Assembly: GCF_016906305.1 (NCBI RefSeq) | Contig: NZ_JADDOL010000011.1 | Coordinates: forward strand, 1-64,000 | DNA: 64,000 bases | Source: Alloalcanivorax marinus | Lineage (GTDB): Bacteria > Pseudomonadota > Gammaproteobacteria > Pseudomonadales > Alcanivoracaceae | Direction: 5' to 3' | In this document: positions 1 to 10,300 of the stretch, one piece after another | Layout of the letters: each line of letters opens with the position of its first letter | How positions within the stretch are numbered: the stretch's first letter is position 1 | Translations under genes and position numbers: made by a program | The notes under the pieces: generated by a model | Databases searched by the model: none | Told to the model about the DNA's origin: nothing | Seen by the model: only the letters and a program-made list of their open reading frames with translations

Positions 1-98
1 AGAACAGGACGTTCGAAAGGGAGCCCCCAGGGACGGGTTCACGGCGTTCCCGGAAAGGCGCCCCGCTGTCCCCTCGCGCCCCTCTGGAGAGAAAAACC
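1..98. repeat. Partial copy of a dispersed intergenic repeat
   Basis: The first 25 bases are identical to positions 38151-38175. Further blocks (the CGGCGTTCCCGGAA core near 42 and a CGCGCCCCT..GGAGAGA end near 85-98) recur in the same order at about 38272-38325. The copy here lacks the roughly 100-base middle of the other copy and probably continues to the left of the window. No gene is seen in it. Confidence 0.6.
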
Positions 99-174
99 CC
101 ACCCAGACCCGCCGCTTGCCCCAAACCCGGAATGATGATTCAATTCTTCAAACATCGGAACCGGGATTCCATTC

Positions 175-786
175 ATGGCCTATCGAGAAACCGCGCAAGT
201 CAGAGCCCGCAAGGCCGCCCAGCGGGACCATCTGCTGGCCACCGCCGAGACCCTGGTGCGTGCCGGCGGGTTCGCCGCCATGACCATGCAGGCGGTGGCG
301 GAGCGGGCCGGGGTGGGCGTGGGCACCTTGTACCGGTACTTCGACAACAAGGCCACGCTGGCCGCCGCCGTGTTCGAGGCCGCCACCGCCCGCGAAGTGG
401 CGGCGGTGGACCAGGCACTGGGGCGGGAAGGGCCCGCCGCCGAGCGGCTGGAGCGGGCGCTGCGAGTGTTCGCCCGGCGGGCGCTGGCGGCGCCCCGGTT
501 GGCCTGGGCGCTGATCGCCGAGCCGGTGGAACCGGAGGTGGACGCGGCGCGGCTGCGCTACCGGGCCGCCTACGCGGACCTCTACAAGCGCGTGCTGGAT
601 GACGGCGTGGCGCGGGGCGAGTTGCCGCCCCAGTCCACCGCCCTGGGTGCGGCGGCCCTGGTGGGCGCCATCGCCGAGGCGCTGGTGGGGCCGCTGTCGG
701 CGCCGCTGGCCGATGCCGGCCTGCCGGATCAGCTCACCGCCTTCGTGTTGCGCGCGGTGGGCGCCCGCCCCGGAGGCGCCGGATGA
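175..786 (+). CDS. TetR/AcrR-family transcriptional regulator
   Basis: A 203-residue protein with an N-terminal TetR helix-turn-helix at about residues 18-65, including the typical [17 protein letters not shown] recognition-helix stretch. The rest is an Ala/Arg/Leu-rich helical ligand-binding domain that does not reveal the effector. Its stop overlaps the ATG of the DUF4442 gene by four bases (ATGA), so it is translationally coupled to that gene and to the acyl-CoA dehydrogenase after it. The inference is a repressor of this small lipid-related operon, responding to an acyl-type ligand. The ATG at 175 was chosen because it gives the usual TetR N-terminus; an ATG at 132 lies in another frame. 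Confidence 0.85.
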   Translation: MAYRETAQVRARKAAQRDHLLATAETLVRAGGFAAMTMQAVAERAGVGVGTLYRYFDNKATLAAAVFEAATAREVAAVDQALGREGPAAERLERALRVFARRALAAPRLAWALIAEPVEPEVDAARLRYRAAYADLYKRVLDDGVARGELPPQSTALGAAALVGAIAEALVGPLSAPLADAGLPDQLTAFVLRAVGARPGGAG

Positions 787-1256
787 AAAATCCGCTCAAG
801 GCGCTGTTCTCCGGAGCCGCCGGCCTGCGCCGGGGGCTGTTGCTGTACGGCCCCTTTCTGGGCGCCGGCGTGCGCGTGGACGAACTGAGCGCGGATTTCC
901 GGCGGGTGCGGGTGTCCATGGGCATGCACTGGTACAACCGCAACTATGTGGGCACCCACTTCGGCGGCAGCCTCTACAGCATGACGGATCCCTTCTACAT
1001 GCTGATGCTGATGAACAACCTGGGCCGCGACTATGTGGTCTGGGACAAGAGCGCCAGCATCGACTTCGTGCGCCCGGGCAAGGGCCGGGTGTTCGCCGAG
1101 TTCGAGCTCACCGAGGCGATGCTCGATGAAGTCAAGGCCGCCACCGCCGGCGGCGACAAGTATCTGCCCACCTGGCCGGTGAAGGTCGTCGACGGCGACG
1201 GCCGGACCGTGGCCGAGGTGAGCAAAACCCTGTACGTACGACGCAAGCGCGCCTGA
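783..1256 (+). CDS. DUF4442 (hotdog-fold, thioesterase-like) protein
   Basis: A 157-residue protein of the DUF4442 family, which adopts the hotdog fold of acyl-CoA thioesterases. Visible features are the central stretch around residues 40-100 ([20 protein letters not shown], then [12 protein letters not shown]), corresponding to the hotdog helix and following strands. It sits between a TetR regulator (4-base overlap) and an AidB-like acyl-CoA dehydrogenase (19-base gap), so a role in acyl-CoA or fatty-acid handling is likely. Activity and substrate are not known for the family. Confidence 0.8.
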   Translation: MKNPLKALFSGAAGLRRGLLLYGPFLGAGVRVDELSADFRRVRVSMGMHWYNRNYVGTHFGGSLYSMTDPFYMLMLMNNLGRDYVVWDKSASIDFVRPGKGRVFAEFELTEAMLDEVKAATAGGDKYLPTWPVKVVDGDGRTVAEVSKTLYVRRKRA

Positions 1257-1275
1257 CGCGCCGGAGGATGGAACC

Positions 1276-2955
1276 ATGAACGCCAAGCACGAGGAGCTCA
1301 ATGTGGACGCCCTGGCCAGCACCCATGAGGTGTTCAATCAGGCGCCGCCGCTGGAAAACTACGACGCCTTCACCGGCGACGCCGCGCTGCGCGAGGCGGT
1401 GATCCGCGAGGGCGGGGACTGGGGTCTGGACGACCTGAGCCGCTACGGCCGCGAAACCACCCGGCCGGAGGTGATCGAATGGGGCTACCAGGCCAACGCC
1501 AGCAAGCCCGAGTTCGAGCCCCACGACCGCTACGGGCACCGGGTGGACCGGGTCAACTACCACCCGGCCTATCACCATCTGATGAACATGGCCCTGCGTG
1601 AGGGCCTGCACTCCTCGCCCTGGACCGATCCGGGCGCCGGCGCCCACGTGGTGCGCGCCGCCAAATACTATATGCACGCCCAGGTCGAAGGCGGCCACGG
1701 CTGCCCCATCACCATGACCTTCGCCGCCGTGCCCAGCCTGGCGCTGACCCCGTCCATCGCCGAGCGCTGGCTGCCCAAGGTCACCGCCCGGGACTATGAC
1801 CCGCGCAACGTGAGCCATAACGACAAGCAGGCGCTGACCATCGGCATGGGCATGACCGAGAAGCAGGGCGGCTCCGATGTGCGCGCCAACACCACCCACG
1901 CCCGTCCGCTGGGCGCCGAGGGCCCCGGTCAGCTGTACGAGCTGGTGGGGCACAAATGGTTCATGTCCGCGCCCATGTGCGACGCCTTCCTGATGCTGGC
2001 CCAGGCGCCCGGCGGGCTGAGCTGCTTCCTGGTGCCGCGCTGGCGCGAGGACGGCGGCAAGAATCCGCTGCAGGTGCAGCGCCTGAAGAACAAGGTGGGC
2101 AATGTCTCCAACGCCTCCTCCGAAGTGGAACTGCGCGGCGCCCACGGCTGGATGGTGGGCGAGGAAGGACGCGGCGTGCCGGCCATCATCGAAATGGTGG
2201 CCATGACCCGCTTCGACTGCATGATAGGTTCGTCGTCCAGCCAGCGTCAGGTGATGGCGCAGGCGGTACACCATGTGGCCCATCGCGCCGCCTTCGGCGA
2301 GACCCTGCTGGACCAGCCGCTGATGCGCAACGTGATCGCCGACCTGCAGCTGGAGGTGGAAGGCTCGGTGGCGATGACCTGGCGCATGGCCCGCGCCCTG
2401 GACAACCAGGACGATGAACACGAGAAACTGTTCGCCCGGCTCGGCGCGGCGGTGGGCAAGTACTGGATCTGCAAACGCACGCCGCACCACGCCTACGAAA
2501 GCATGGAGTGCCTGGGCGGCAACGGCGTCACCGAGAACTTCATTCTCGCCCGGCTCTACCGGGACGCGCCCATCAACGCCATTTGGGAAGGCTCCGGCAA
2601 CGTTCAGGCGCTGGACCTGCTGCGGGCCATGGGCAAGAGCCCCAAGGTGCTGGACGCCTGGTTCGCGGAACTGGCCGGGGCCCAGGGCCGCAACGCCGTG
2701 CTGGATGCCGCCATCAACGATCTGCGCAAGGCGTTGGGCGACAGCGAAGCGCTGGCCTACCGGGCCCGGGATCTGGTCGATCGCATGGCCCTGACCATGC
2801 AGGCCGCGCAACTGGTGAAAGCCGGCAACGAGGCGGTCAGCGACGCCTTCATCACCGCCCGCCTGGACAGCGGGCACACCCGCAACTACGGCAGCCTGCC
2901 GCGGGGGCTGGACGTGGATACGCTGGTGCGCCGCGCCAATCCGCTGGAGACATGA
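1276..2955 (+). CDS. AidB-like acyl-CoA dehydrogenase
   Basis: A 559-residue flavoprotein, close in length to E. coli AidB (about 540). The AidB-type signature TEKQGGSDVRANTT is present near residue 195. The C-terminal dehydrogenase helices carry MTRFDCMIGSSSSQRQ (about 310) and ECLGGNGVTENFILARLYRD followed by INAIWEGSGN (about 410-445), the FAD/substrate loop. AidB proteins oxidise isovaleryl-CoA weakly and in E. coli bind DNA during the adaptive response to alkylation. Here the TetR and DUF4442 neighbours argue for an acyl-CoA catabolic role. GGAGG at 1262 supports the ATG at 1276. A REP-like stretch follows immediately after the stop. Confidence 0.85.
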   Translation: MNAKHEELNVDALASTHEVFNQAPPLENYDAFTGDAALREAVIREGGDWGLDDLSRYGRETTRPEVIEWGYQANASKPEFEPHDRYGHRVDRVNYHPAYHHLMNMALREGLHSSPWTDPGAGAHVVRAAKYYMHAQVEGGHGCPITMTFAAVPSLALTPSIAERWLPKVTARDYDPRNVSHNDKQALTIGMGMTEKQGGSDVRANTTHARPLGAEGPGQLYELVGHKWFMSAPMCDAFLMLAQAPGGLSCFLVPRWREDGGKNPLQVQRLKNKVGNVSNASSEVELRGAHGWMVGEEGRGVPAIIEMVAMTRFDCMIGSSSSQRQVMAQAVHHVAHRAAFGETLLDQPLMRNVIADLQLEVEGSVAMTWRMARALDNQDDEHEKLFARLGAAVGKYWICKRTPHHAYESMECLGGNGVTENFILARLYRDAPINAIWEGSGNVQALDLLRAMGKSPKVLDAWFAELAGAQGRNAVLDAAINDLRKALGDSEALAYRARDLVDRMALTMQAAQLVKAGNEAVSDAFITARLDSGHTRNYGSLPRGLDVDTLVRRANPLET

Positions 2956-3036
2956 AGCGGCAAGCTGCAAGCCACAAGCGGCAAGCCAGCCGTGCTGGCA
3001 CGTCTCCGAATCAAGCACGGCCTGCCTGCCGCTTAC
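2955..3036. repeat. AAGCGGCAAGC-type short repeat cluster
   Basis: The gap after the AidB-like gene holds several AAGC(GG/CA)CAAGC units. The 18 bases at 2955-2972 recur exactly in reverse complement at 6804-6821. A degenerate inverted copy (CCTGCCTGCCGCTTACCGCC) ends the gap before the ParA stop. This looks like a dispersed hairpin-forming REP-like sequence between convergent genes. Confidence 0.5.
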
Positions 3037-3040
3037 CGCC

Positions 3041-3790
3041 CTACAACTTGAGCCGCTCCACCACCTCGAACCACATCGCCCGGTAGGCCTGGGCCGCCGG
3101 GGTGTAGGGCGCGATCTCGCCCACCGGGGCCTGGTGGTCGCCCATCTGCTCCACATGGGTGGCGTAGGGCACCCAGGTCTTCAGGCCATCTTTCATTTCC
3201 GGTGGGCGCTTGACCAGCATCTGCACGTGCAGGTCCCGGCGCCGGTCCACCATGTTAAAGAAGGGCACCACCCGCAGGTGCTTGAATTTCTTGTCGTCGA
3301 GCCAGTCCAGCACCTGCCGGAAAGCGCGCAGGGACAGGTGGGTGGGAATCACCGGCACGAACAGATAGTCCGCCGCCGCGAACACGCTCTCCGCCAGGGG
3401 GCTGAGGGTGGGCGGGCAGTCCAGCACCACCAGCTCGTAGGATTCGCCGAACGGCGCGATCAGTTCCTTGAGCCGGTTCTTGGCGCCGCCGCCCTCCGCC
3501 AGTTTGACGTCGGCGTTGCGCATGCTGATGTCGGCGGGGATCACATCCAGATGGGGCCAGCGGGTCTCGCGCTTGAAGCGGCCCGCCGGCTGCTTGCCCT
3601 TGAGCAGGCCGCCGGCCTTGTAACCGGGGGTCTGATCGTCCACGCCCAGATAGAAACTGGCGGCGCCCTGGGGGTCCAGGTCCCAGACCAGGGTGCGATG
3701 CTTCCAGCGGGCCGCATGCCAGGCCATGTTCACGGCCGTGGTGGTCTTGCCCACCCCCCCTTTCAAATTGTAGAAGGCGATGGTCTGCAT
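3041..3790 (-). CDS. Orphan ParA-family ATPase
   Basis: A 249-residue ParA/MinD-type ATPase. The deviant Walker A (KGGVGKTT) is at residues 10-17, followed by VWDLDPQGAASFYLG (switch I region) and VVLDCPPTLSPL (Walker B) near 115. It is shorter than chromosomal ParA/Soj and has no ParB partner next to it, so a chromosome-partition role is unproven. It could be a standalone positioning ATPase. It is convergent with the AidB-like gene and divergent from the DUF4062 gene (142-base gap). Confidence 0.85.
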   Translation of the reverse strand: MQTIAFYNLKGGVGKTTTAVNMAWHAARWKHRTLVWDLDPQGAASFYLGVDDQTPGYKAGGLLKGKQPAGRFKRETRWPHLDVIPADISMRNADVKLAEGGGAKNRLKELIAPFGESYELVVLDCPPTLSPLAESVFAAADYLFVPVIPTHLSLRAFRQVLDWLDDKKFKHLRVVPFFNMVDRRRDLHVQMLVKRPPEMKDGLKTWVPYATHVEQMGDHQAPVGEIAPYTPAAQAYRAMWFEVVERLKL

Positions 3791-3932
3791 GAGATGATTT
3801 CCGGTTTCCGCGGTCGGCTTCCGAGGCTAGCATGAAACGCGGGGTATCTCACCGGCGGCGCCTTGTGGTCGCTGTCGTCAGCCGGTTTAATAGCCGGTCC
3901 AGGGAAGCCGACCACGGGCGCGGGAGAGCGGG

Positions 3933-4952
3933 GTGACCGTCGACAAACGTTACCAGGTGTACATCAGCACCACCTATCCGGATATGCAGTCCGCCCGCCA
4001 GGCGCTGATGCTGCCGCTGCTGGACCTGGGACTGATGCCCATGGGCATGGACTTGCACAGCACCGAAAGTCATAACCTGATGCCCGTGGTGCAGCGCATG
4101 ATTGACGACAGCGACTACTTCGTGATCCTGTTGGGCGGCCGCTACGGCACCCTGTCGCCCCTGGGCCTCAGCTACACCCACCGCGAATACATCTTCGCCG
4201 CCACCAAGCGCAAGCCGGTGGTGAGCTTTATCCACGACGACCCGCTCAATCTGCCGCCGGACCAGCGCGAGCCTTCCCGCGAAGGCCAGGTGCGCCGGGA
4301 CGATTTCGCGCGGCTGCTGGAAAACAAGACGCTCAGCTTCCGCTGGCGGGATGAGAGCGACCTGGGCGCCCGGGTGGCCCAGGTGATGCCGGACATCATG
4401 CGCCAATACCCGGCGTCGGGCTGGGTGCCGGCGGGCGCCCGGAGCGGCGCGAGCGACGCCCGCGGCCAGGCCCTGGCCCGGCGGGTGGCGGAGCTGGAAA
4501 AGGAACGGGAAGAATGGCTGGCGGCCCAGCGGGCGCCGCTGCGCGGTCTGGCCCGGGGCAGCGACCCGCTGGGCCTGGAGTATTCCTGCAACGTCTATGA
4601 AGGCGGCGACTGCAAGATGGCCATGACCCGCTGCGAGCTGGACTGGGACCGGGTGTTCGCCTGCGTGGCGCCGCTGATGCTCAATCCGGTGTCCGAGCCG
4701 GTGATGCAGAAGGCGCTGGAGGACTACATCGCGCGCCGTGCCCTGCAGGACGTGACCAAGGACTTTCCCAAGGCCCACGCGGTGCGCAACGTGGTGCTGG
4801 CGGGCCACGCCTTCAACCAGGTGAAGGTGCACCTGCGCACCCTGGGACTGATCACCAAGACCTCGGAGACCGACAGCCGGGGCTTGCCGCTGTGGCGGCT
4901 CACCGCCCAGGGCGACAGCACCATGAGTCAGGTGATCGCCCAGCGGCGCTAG
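3933..4952 (+). CDS. DUF4062-domain protein
   Basis: A 339-residue protein starting with GTG. Residues 7-110 match the DUF4062 pattern: VYISTTYPDMQSAR at the start, then SDYFVILLGGRYGTL and SYTHREYIFA, a Rossmann/TIR-like fold often found in signalling or anti-phage genes. A short charged helix at about 170-200 (ARRVAELEKEREEWLAAQ) and a C-terminal winged-helix-like segment (VKVHLRTLGLITKTS, LPLWRLTAQG) follow. There is no effector domain and no obvious partner. It ends two bases before the convergent proS. The function is not known; a sensor or immune role is only a guess. Confidence 0.75.
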   Translation: MTVDKRYQVYISTTYPDMQSARQALMLPLLDLGLMPMGMDLHSTESHNLMPVVQRMIDDSDYFVILLGGRYGTLSPLGLSYTHREYIFAATKRKPVVSFIHDDPLNLPPDQREPSREGQVRRDDFARLLENKTLSFRWRDESDLGARVAQVMPDIMRQYPASGWVPAGARSGASDARGQALARRVAELEKEREEWLAAQRAPLRGLARGSDPLGLEYSCNVYEGGDCKMAMTRCELDWDRVFACVAPLMLNPVSEPVMQKALEDYIARRALQDVTKDFPKAHAVRNVVLAGHAFNQVKVHLRTLGLITKTSETDSRGLPLWRLTAQGDSTMSQVIAQRR

Positions 4953-4954
4953 GG

Positions 4955-6667
4955 CTATCCCTTCAGCTTCTCCGTCAGAAATTCCACGATGCCTTCCATC
5001 GGAACGTCCGTATTTTCCGCGTCGGCGCGGCCCTTGTATTCCAGCACGCCGTTGTCCATGCCGCGCTCGGCGATCACCACCCGATGGGGAATGCCCAGCA
5101 GTTCGCTGTCCGCCAGCTTGACGCCCAGGCGTTCCTTCTCGCGGTCGTCGAACAGCACTTCCACGCCGGCCTCGGTGAGCTGCTGGTAAAGCTGCTCGGC
5201 CAGTTCCCGTTCGCGGGGGCTCTTCTTGATGTTCACCGGCACCAGGGCGACCTGGAACGGTGCGATGGAGGACGGCCAGATAATGCCCTTGTCGTCGTGG
5301 TTCTGTTCGATGGCGGCGGCCACCACCCGGCTCACGCCGATGCCGTAACAGCCCATGGGCATCACCACCGCCTTGCCGTTCTCGTCCAGCACCTTGGCGC
5401 CCAGGGCTTCGGAGTACTTGGTGCCGAGCTGGAAGATGTGGCCCACTTCGATGCCGCGCTTGATGGTCAGCGTGCCCTTGCCGTCCGGGCTGGGATCGCC
5501 TTCGCGCACCTTGCGCAGATCGGCCACCTCCGGCAGCGTCACGTCCCGGTCCCAGTTGACGTTGAAATAATGTTTGCCGTCCTGGTTGGCGCCGGCGGCG
5601 AAGTCGCTCATCACCGCCACGCTGCGGTCCACCACGCAGGGAATCGGCAGCCCCACCGGGCCCAGGGAGCCGGGGCCGGCGCCCACGGCGGCGCGGATCT
5701 CTTCCTCGCTGGCGAATGCCAGCGGCGCGGCCACCGCCTCCAGATTCTCCGCCTTGACGTCGTTAAGCTCGTGGTCGCCGCGCACCAGCAGCGCCACCAG
5801 ACCGCCCTCGGCGCCCTTGACCACCAGCGTCTTCACGGTCTTCTCGATGGCCAGATCGAACTGCTCCACCAGCTGTTCGATGGTTTTGGCGTCGGGCGTG
5901 TCCACGGTGTTCATTTCGGCGCCGGGGGCGGCGCGCTCGCCGGCCGGCGCCAGCGCTTCCACCAGCTCCACATTGGCGGCGAAGTCGGACTGATCGGAGA
6001 AGGCGATGTCGTCCTCGCCGGAGTCCGCCAGCACCTGGAATTCATGGCTGGCGGCGCCACCGATGGCGCCGGTATCGGCCTCCACCGGACGGTACTCCAG
6101 ACCCAGACGGTCGAAGATGGCGCAGTAGGCGCCGTGCATGATCTCGTAGGTCTTTTGCAGCGACGCCTCGTCGATATGGAAGGAATAGGCGTCCTTCATG
6201 GTGAATTCGCGGGCGCGCATGATGCCGAAGCGCGGCCGGATCTCGTCACGGAATTTGGTCTGGATCTGATAGAAATTGACCGGCAGCTGCTTGTAGCTGT
6301 GCACCTCGTTACGCACCAGATCGGTGATCACTTCCTCGTGGGTGGGGCCCAGGCAGAAAGCATTGTCGTGGCGGTCGGTAAAGCGCAGCAGCTCGGGGCC
6401 ATAGGCCGGCGCGCGCCCGGACTCTTCCCACAGCTCCATGGGCTGCACCACCGGCATCAGCACTTCCTGGGCGCCGGCGCGGTCCATTTCCTCGCGTATG
6501 ATGCGCTCCACCTTGCGCAGCACGCGCAGCCCGGTGGGCAGCCAGGTGTACAGACCGGAAGCCAGTTTGCGGACCATGCCGGCGCGCAGCATCAGCTGGT
6601 GGCTGATGACCACGGCGTCGGAAGGGGTTTCCTTGACGGTGCCTAGCAGATATTGGGAGGTGCGCAT
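4955..6667 (-). CDS. proS: Prolyl-tRNA synthetase
   Basis: A 570-residue bacterial-type class II ProRS that charges tRNA-Pro in the cytoplasm. Seen in order: the N-terminal [18 protein letters not shown] start, motif 2 ([18 protein letters not shown], about 140-160), the large YbaK-like editing insertion (about 220-400), motif 3 ([19 protein letters not shown], about 440), and the C-terminal anticodon-binding domain. The length equals the E. coli enzyme. It is monocistronic and convergent with the DUF4062 gene. Confidence 0.97.
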   Translation of the reverse strand: MRTSQYLLGTVKETPSDAVVISHQLMLRAGMVRKLASGLYTWLPTGLRVLRKVERIIREEMDRAGAQEVLMPVVQPMELWEESGRAPAYGPELLRFTDRHDNAFCLGPTHEEVITDLVRNEVHSYKQLPVNFYQIQTKFRDEIRPRFGIMRAREFTMKDAYSFHIDEASLQKTYEIMHGAYCAIFDRLGLEYRPVEADTGAIGGAASHEFQVLADSGEDDIAFSDQSDFAANVELVEALAPAGERAAPGAEMNTVDTPDAKTIEQLVEQFDLAIEKTVKTLVVKGAEGGLVALLVRGDHELNDVKAENLEAVAAPLAFASEEEIRAAVGAGPGSLGPVGLPIPCVVDRSVAVMSDFAAGANQDGKHYFNVNWDRDVTLPEVADLRKVREGDPSPDGKGTLTIKRGIEVGHIFQLGTKYSEALGAKVLDENGKAVVMPMGCYGIGVSRVVAAAIEQNHDDKGIIWPSSIAPFQVALVPVNIKKSPRERELAEQLYQQLTEAGVEVLFDDREKERLGVKLADSELLGIPHRVVIAERGMDNGVLEYKGRADAENTDVPMEGIVEFLTEKLKG

Positions 6668-6717
6668 GGGCGAAGCGAATCCGTGTCAGTGGGTGAAAAG
6701 CAAACGGGCATTCTAGA

Positions 6718-6832
6718 GCAGCCTCAAGCCTCAAGCTACAAGTCGCAAGCGGCGCGCGGAAGACTGGCCGTTGATTGGCACGGCCTGTCCTTCGGCATGG
6801 CCAGCTTGCAGCTTGCCGCTTGCCGCCTTATG
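6718..6832. repeat. AAGC-repeat inverted pair upstream of proS
   Basis: The proS/thioesterase gap contains CAAGCCTCAAGCTACAAG-type units (about 6724-6752) and inverted units GCTTGCAGCTTGCCGCTT at 6804-6821, the exact reverse complement of 2955-2972. The two sides can pair imperfectly into a long hairpin. This belongs to the same dispersed family as the sequence at 2955-3036. Confidence 0.45.
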
Positions 6833-6870
6833 TTCCGGGTTCGTTTCGGGGCGAGAACAGGAACAGAACC

Positions 6871-7290
6871 ATGCTGACGGCCAAACAAGTGGAAGCGCTG
6901 ATCCGCGGCGGGTTGCCGGCGGCGGCGGAGCAGGGGGTGGTGGTGGAAAGCGTGGACCGCAACCGGGCGCGGGTACGTTACCGGTTCGATCCGTCCATGG
7001 TGCGCCCCGGCGGCACCGTGTCCGGCCCCACCCTGATGAGCCTGGCGGACGCGGCCATGTACGCCGCCATCCTCGCCAACCTGGACGGCCAGGAAATGGC
7101 CGTGACCCAGAATCTGAACATCAATTTTCTCAGCAAACCGGCCCCGGCCGACCTGATCGGCGACGCCGAGATCATCCGCCTGGGCCGGCGCTCGGCGGTG
7201 CTGGAAGTACGCATCTACAGTGACGGCGTCGACGCCATGGTGGCCCACGTCACCGGCACCTACGCGATTCCCTCGCGCCAACCCTCGTAG
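6871..7290 (+). CDS. PaaI-family hotdog thioesterase
   Basis: A 139-residue hotdog-fold protein of the PaaI/YbgC-like acyl-CoA thioesterase group. The conserved stretch PSMVRPGGTVSGPTLMSLAD (about residues 40-60) contains the position of the catalytic Asp in the long helix, followed by MAVTQNLNINFLSKPA on the next strand. An upstream in-frame ATG at 6775 would add 32 residues translated from repeat DNA, so the ATG at 6871 is preferred. The TAG stop lies inside a perfect palindrome shared with the convergent tamB. The substrate cannot be told. Confidence 0.85.
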   Translation: MLTAKQVEALIRGGLPAAAEQGVVVESVDRNRARVRYRFDPSMVRPGGTVSGPTLMSLADAAMYAAILANLDGQEMAVTQNLNINFLSKPAPADLIGDAEIIRLGRRSAVLEVRIYSDGVDAMVAHVTGTYAIPSRQPS

Positions 7291-7311
7291 GCGCGGTGCC
7301 ACCGCGCCTAC
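7287..7311. repeat. 25-base palindrome holding both convergent stop codons
   Basis: GTAGGCGCGGT (7287-7297), GCC, then ACCGCGCCTAC (7301-7311) form a perfect 11-bp inverted repeat. The TAG of the thioesterase (7288-7290) and the TAG of tamB (7308-7310 on the minus strand) occupy equivalent positions in the two arms. There is no T-run, so it is a stem-loop that could protect both mRNA ends rather than a classic terminator. Confidence 0.7.
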
Positions 7312-10300
7312 CGCAGCTCTTTTTCCCAGATCAGATCGATGGCCTGCTCCTTGCTGCTGGACTGGGCTTCCAGGTGCAGGGTGCGGGTCAGGGTGTAGCG
7401 CAGCATCACCGTGGAGATGGCGTCGAACAGACCCACCGCGTAGGTCAGGTAGAGCCGGTCGGAAAGCCGTTTGCCGAGCATCAGGGCGGCGTCCTCGGTT
7501 TCCCAGTCGCTGCCAATGGAGATTTCGTCCAGGCCCAGGGTGTCGCCGATTTTGCGGGTCACGCCGGCCCCTTTCTGCAGACCGTACAGAGCCAGCGCCT
7601 GGGCCACCTTGGCGCCGTCGCTGTCCGAGCCGCTGTTCAGTGAACGGCCGGTGATCAGGTAGGACATGGCCTGGCTTTCCTCCAGGGCCGGGTCGGAGAA
7701 AATGCGCGCGTCCGGCTGCTGCAGGGTGCCGGAGAGCTGCACGCCGACCACCTGATTTTCGCTGGGAATGCGACGGATGGCGCGGATGTCCAGGGCCGGG
7801 TTGTCCGGCGCGCCCTGGAACAGCAGCCGGCCGTTCTCGATGGCCAGATTCTGGCCGTAGGCGCGATAGCGGCCTTCCACGATCACCAGTTCCCCGTCCA
7901 GCTGGGCGGGCTGGCCCGGCTGCTGGGTCACGCGCAGATCGCCGTTCAGGGTGGCGGTCAGGCCGAAGCCTTCGAACCGCACCTTGTCGCCCAGGCCCAC
8001 CGACACCGCCATGGCCAGGGGCAGGCCGCTGCTCTGTTCGGCGCGGGCGTCCACCAGCACCTGGTCCTTGCTGACGGTGACCGCGCTTTCCGGCAGCTCC
8101 CGGGGTTTGAGGTCGGCTTCCGGAACGTTCAGGTCGCCGGTCAGGCGCAGCACGTCGCCGTCGCCTTCCAGTTTCAGATCCGGTGAGACGTACACCACCG
8201 CGTCGCTGCGGTTGGCCACGCGCAGGCGCTCGCCGGTGGCGGTCAGCGACAGGGCCAGCGGCGACCGGGTGGGCGACCAGCGGCCGTCCAGGTTGAGCGT
8301 GCCGTCGCCGAGGCCGGCGCGGCCTTCCAGCCGCAGGGCGCCGGTGGCGTCGCCGCGCACGCTCAGACGCACCCGCTCCACGGTGATGCCCAGGTCCGGC
8401 ACCGTGGCGCGGCCGTCTTCCAGGGCCAGTTCGCCGCTTACCGACGGCCGCGCCGGATTGCCCCCCAGGGTCAGATCGCCGGTCAGCCGGCCGGCCACCT
8501 CACCCACCCAGGGGATCAGCGGGGCCAGATCCGCCAGGCTCGGCACGTCCACGCGGATGTCCCCGTCCAGGGGCGCCTCGGCGCTGAGGCCGGATCCCAC
8601 CCGGGCGTGCAGCTCGCCCTGGTCCGCGATCACCAGATCCAGCTGGTTATCGAGGCGGTTGTCGTCCAGGGTACCTTCCAGCCGCGCGTCACTGAGGCGG
8701 AAGGTGGCGGGTTCTTCCAGGGTGGTCAGGGTCAGCTCGGTGCCGTCCAGGTTGAGTCGCCACTGCCCGGAGAGCGCCTGCAGGGTACCGCCGACGCGGG
8801 CGTCGGCGTTCAATTCGCCGTCCACCGTGGTGCCGTCGCCCAGCCAGGGTTCGGCCAGCGACAGGGGCAGCGCCGCGATGCTGACCCGGCCGTCCACGGC
8901 GCCGCCGCGGTGGCTGCCCTCGGCGCACAGGCGGCCGCCGGCGCTGCCGGTCAGGCACAGGGTGTCCAGGCTCTGCCGGTCGGCGCTCAGTTCGAAGGGC
9001 GCCGGCTGTTGCAGTTGCCAGGTGCCGGCGCGGGGCTGGCTGAGCCGCCATTCGCGGATTTCCCCGCGCCAGCGGTTGCGGGTGTCCAGGCCGGCGTTCA
9101 GCGCCAGCCGGGTGTCGGCGTCGTCGGCGCGGGCGGTGAGCACCAGTTGGTGATCGCCGCGCCGGCCTTCCAGATCCAGGGTCAGGGCGTCCACGCGGGT
9201 GACGCCGGCCTGGGTCAGGTCCTCGCCGCGCAGGGCCAGGCTCATGGCCGCGTCGCCCGGCGTCAGATTCTGGAAACGCGCCTCCAGGGCGGCCAGATGC
9301 CAATCCTGGTAGCCCAGCGCTTCGCCCCGGGCGGTGCCGCTCAGGCGCGGGGTTTTCAGGGCGCCGCGCAATTGCCAGTTGGCCTCCAGGCGGCCGGCGG
9401 CGGGGGCATGCCAGCGGCTCAGCCGGGCCACGCTGATCCGGCCGTCCAGGTTCCACTGCTCGCCGATGCGGCCACCGGCGCGCAGCCGGTCCTCGCCCCA
9501 GCGGCCGTCCAGGGTCACCGCCAGATCGCCGCCGGCGGGCTGCTCGGCGCGCCCGGTCAGTGTCAGCGGCGTGCCTTTCAGGCGCCCCTCCAGGCGCAGC
9601 GGATCGGCGACCACGCTCCAGTCGTCGGCGCCGCGCCAGTGGCCCCGGGTGCGGGTGTCCAGGGCCAGGTCGGCGGGCCAGTCCGGCGCCACCACGGCCG
9701 GGTTCAGGTGGCGGCCACGGGCGTCCAGGTCCCAGGCGATCCCGTCGGCATAATCCAGTTGCCCGGTCAGGGTCAGGGTTTGCTTCTCGCTGGTCATCGC
9801 CAGCCGGGTAAGCACCAGCCGTTGCAGGCCCGCCTGGCCGGCCAGTGCCAGATGGATGGGGTGGCCGTCGGCGGTGAGGTCGGCGGCGCCCTCCACGTCC
9901 ACCGCCTCCAGATCGCCGCGGGTGGTGAGCCGGCCGGCGCCCAGGGCCACCGGCACCGGTGTGTCCACCGGCAACGCCTGGGCCGGCCAGGTGTGGGTCA
10001 GATCCAGGCTGACCTGGCCGTCCCGATAGCCCAGCTCCCCCTCGGAGTCGAGCCGGAGCGGCGCGCTCAGCCGGTGGGTCAGGTGCAGTTTTTCCGGGGT
10101 GCCACTCAGGATCAGGTGACCGGCGGCCTGGTTTAGAGGCGAGGAATCCGCGGGCGAGGTGTCGCCCGGGTCGGTGGCCGCGTCGTCGGTGGCCTCGTTC
10201 TGTAGTTCCGCCCGGGCCGGGCGCCGCCAGCGCAGTTCGCCGTCCAGTGCATAGGGCTGTTCGAGCCGGCCGTTCAGGGTCGCTTCCAGGCGGGTGTCCT

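Noticed and set aside
3041-3790. Chromosomal parA of the partition system
   Set aside because: No parB, parS or gid/rsmG neighbours. The protein is short, so only an orphan ParA-family call is supported.
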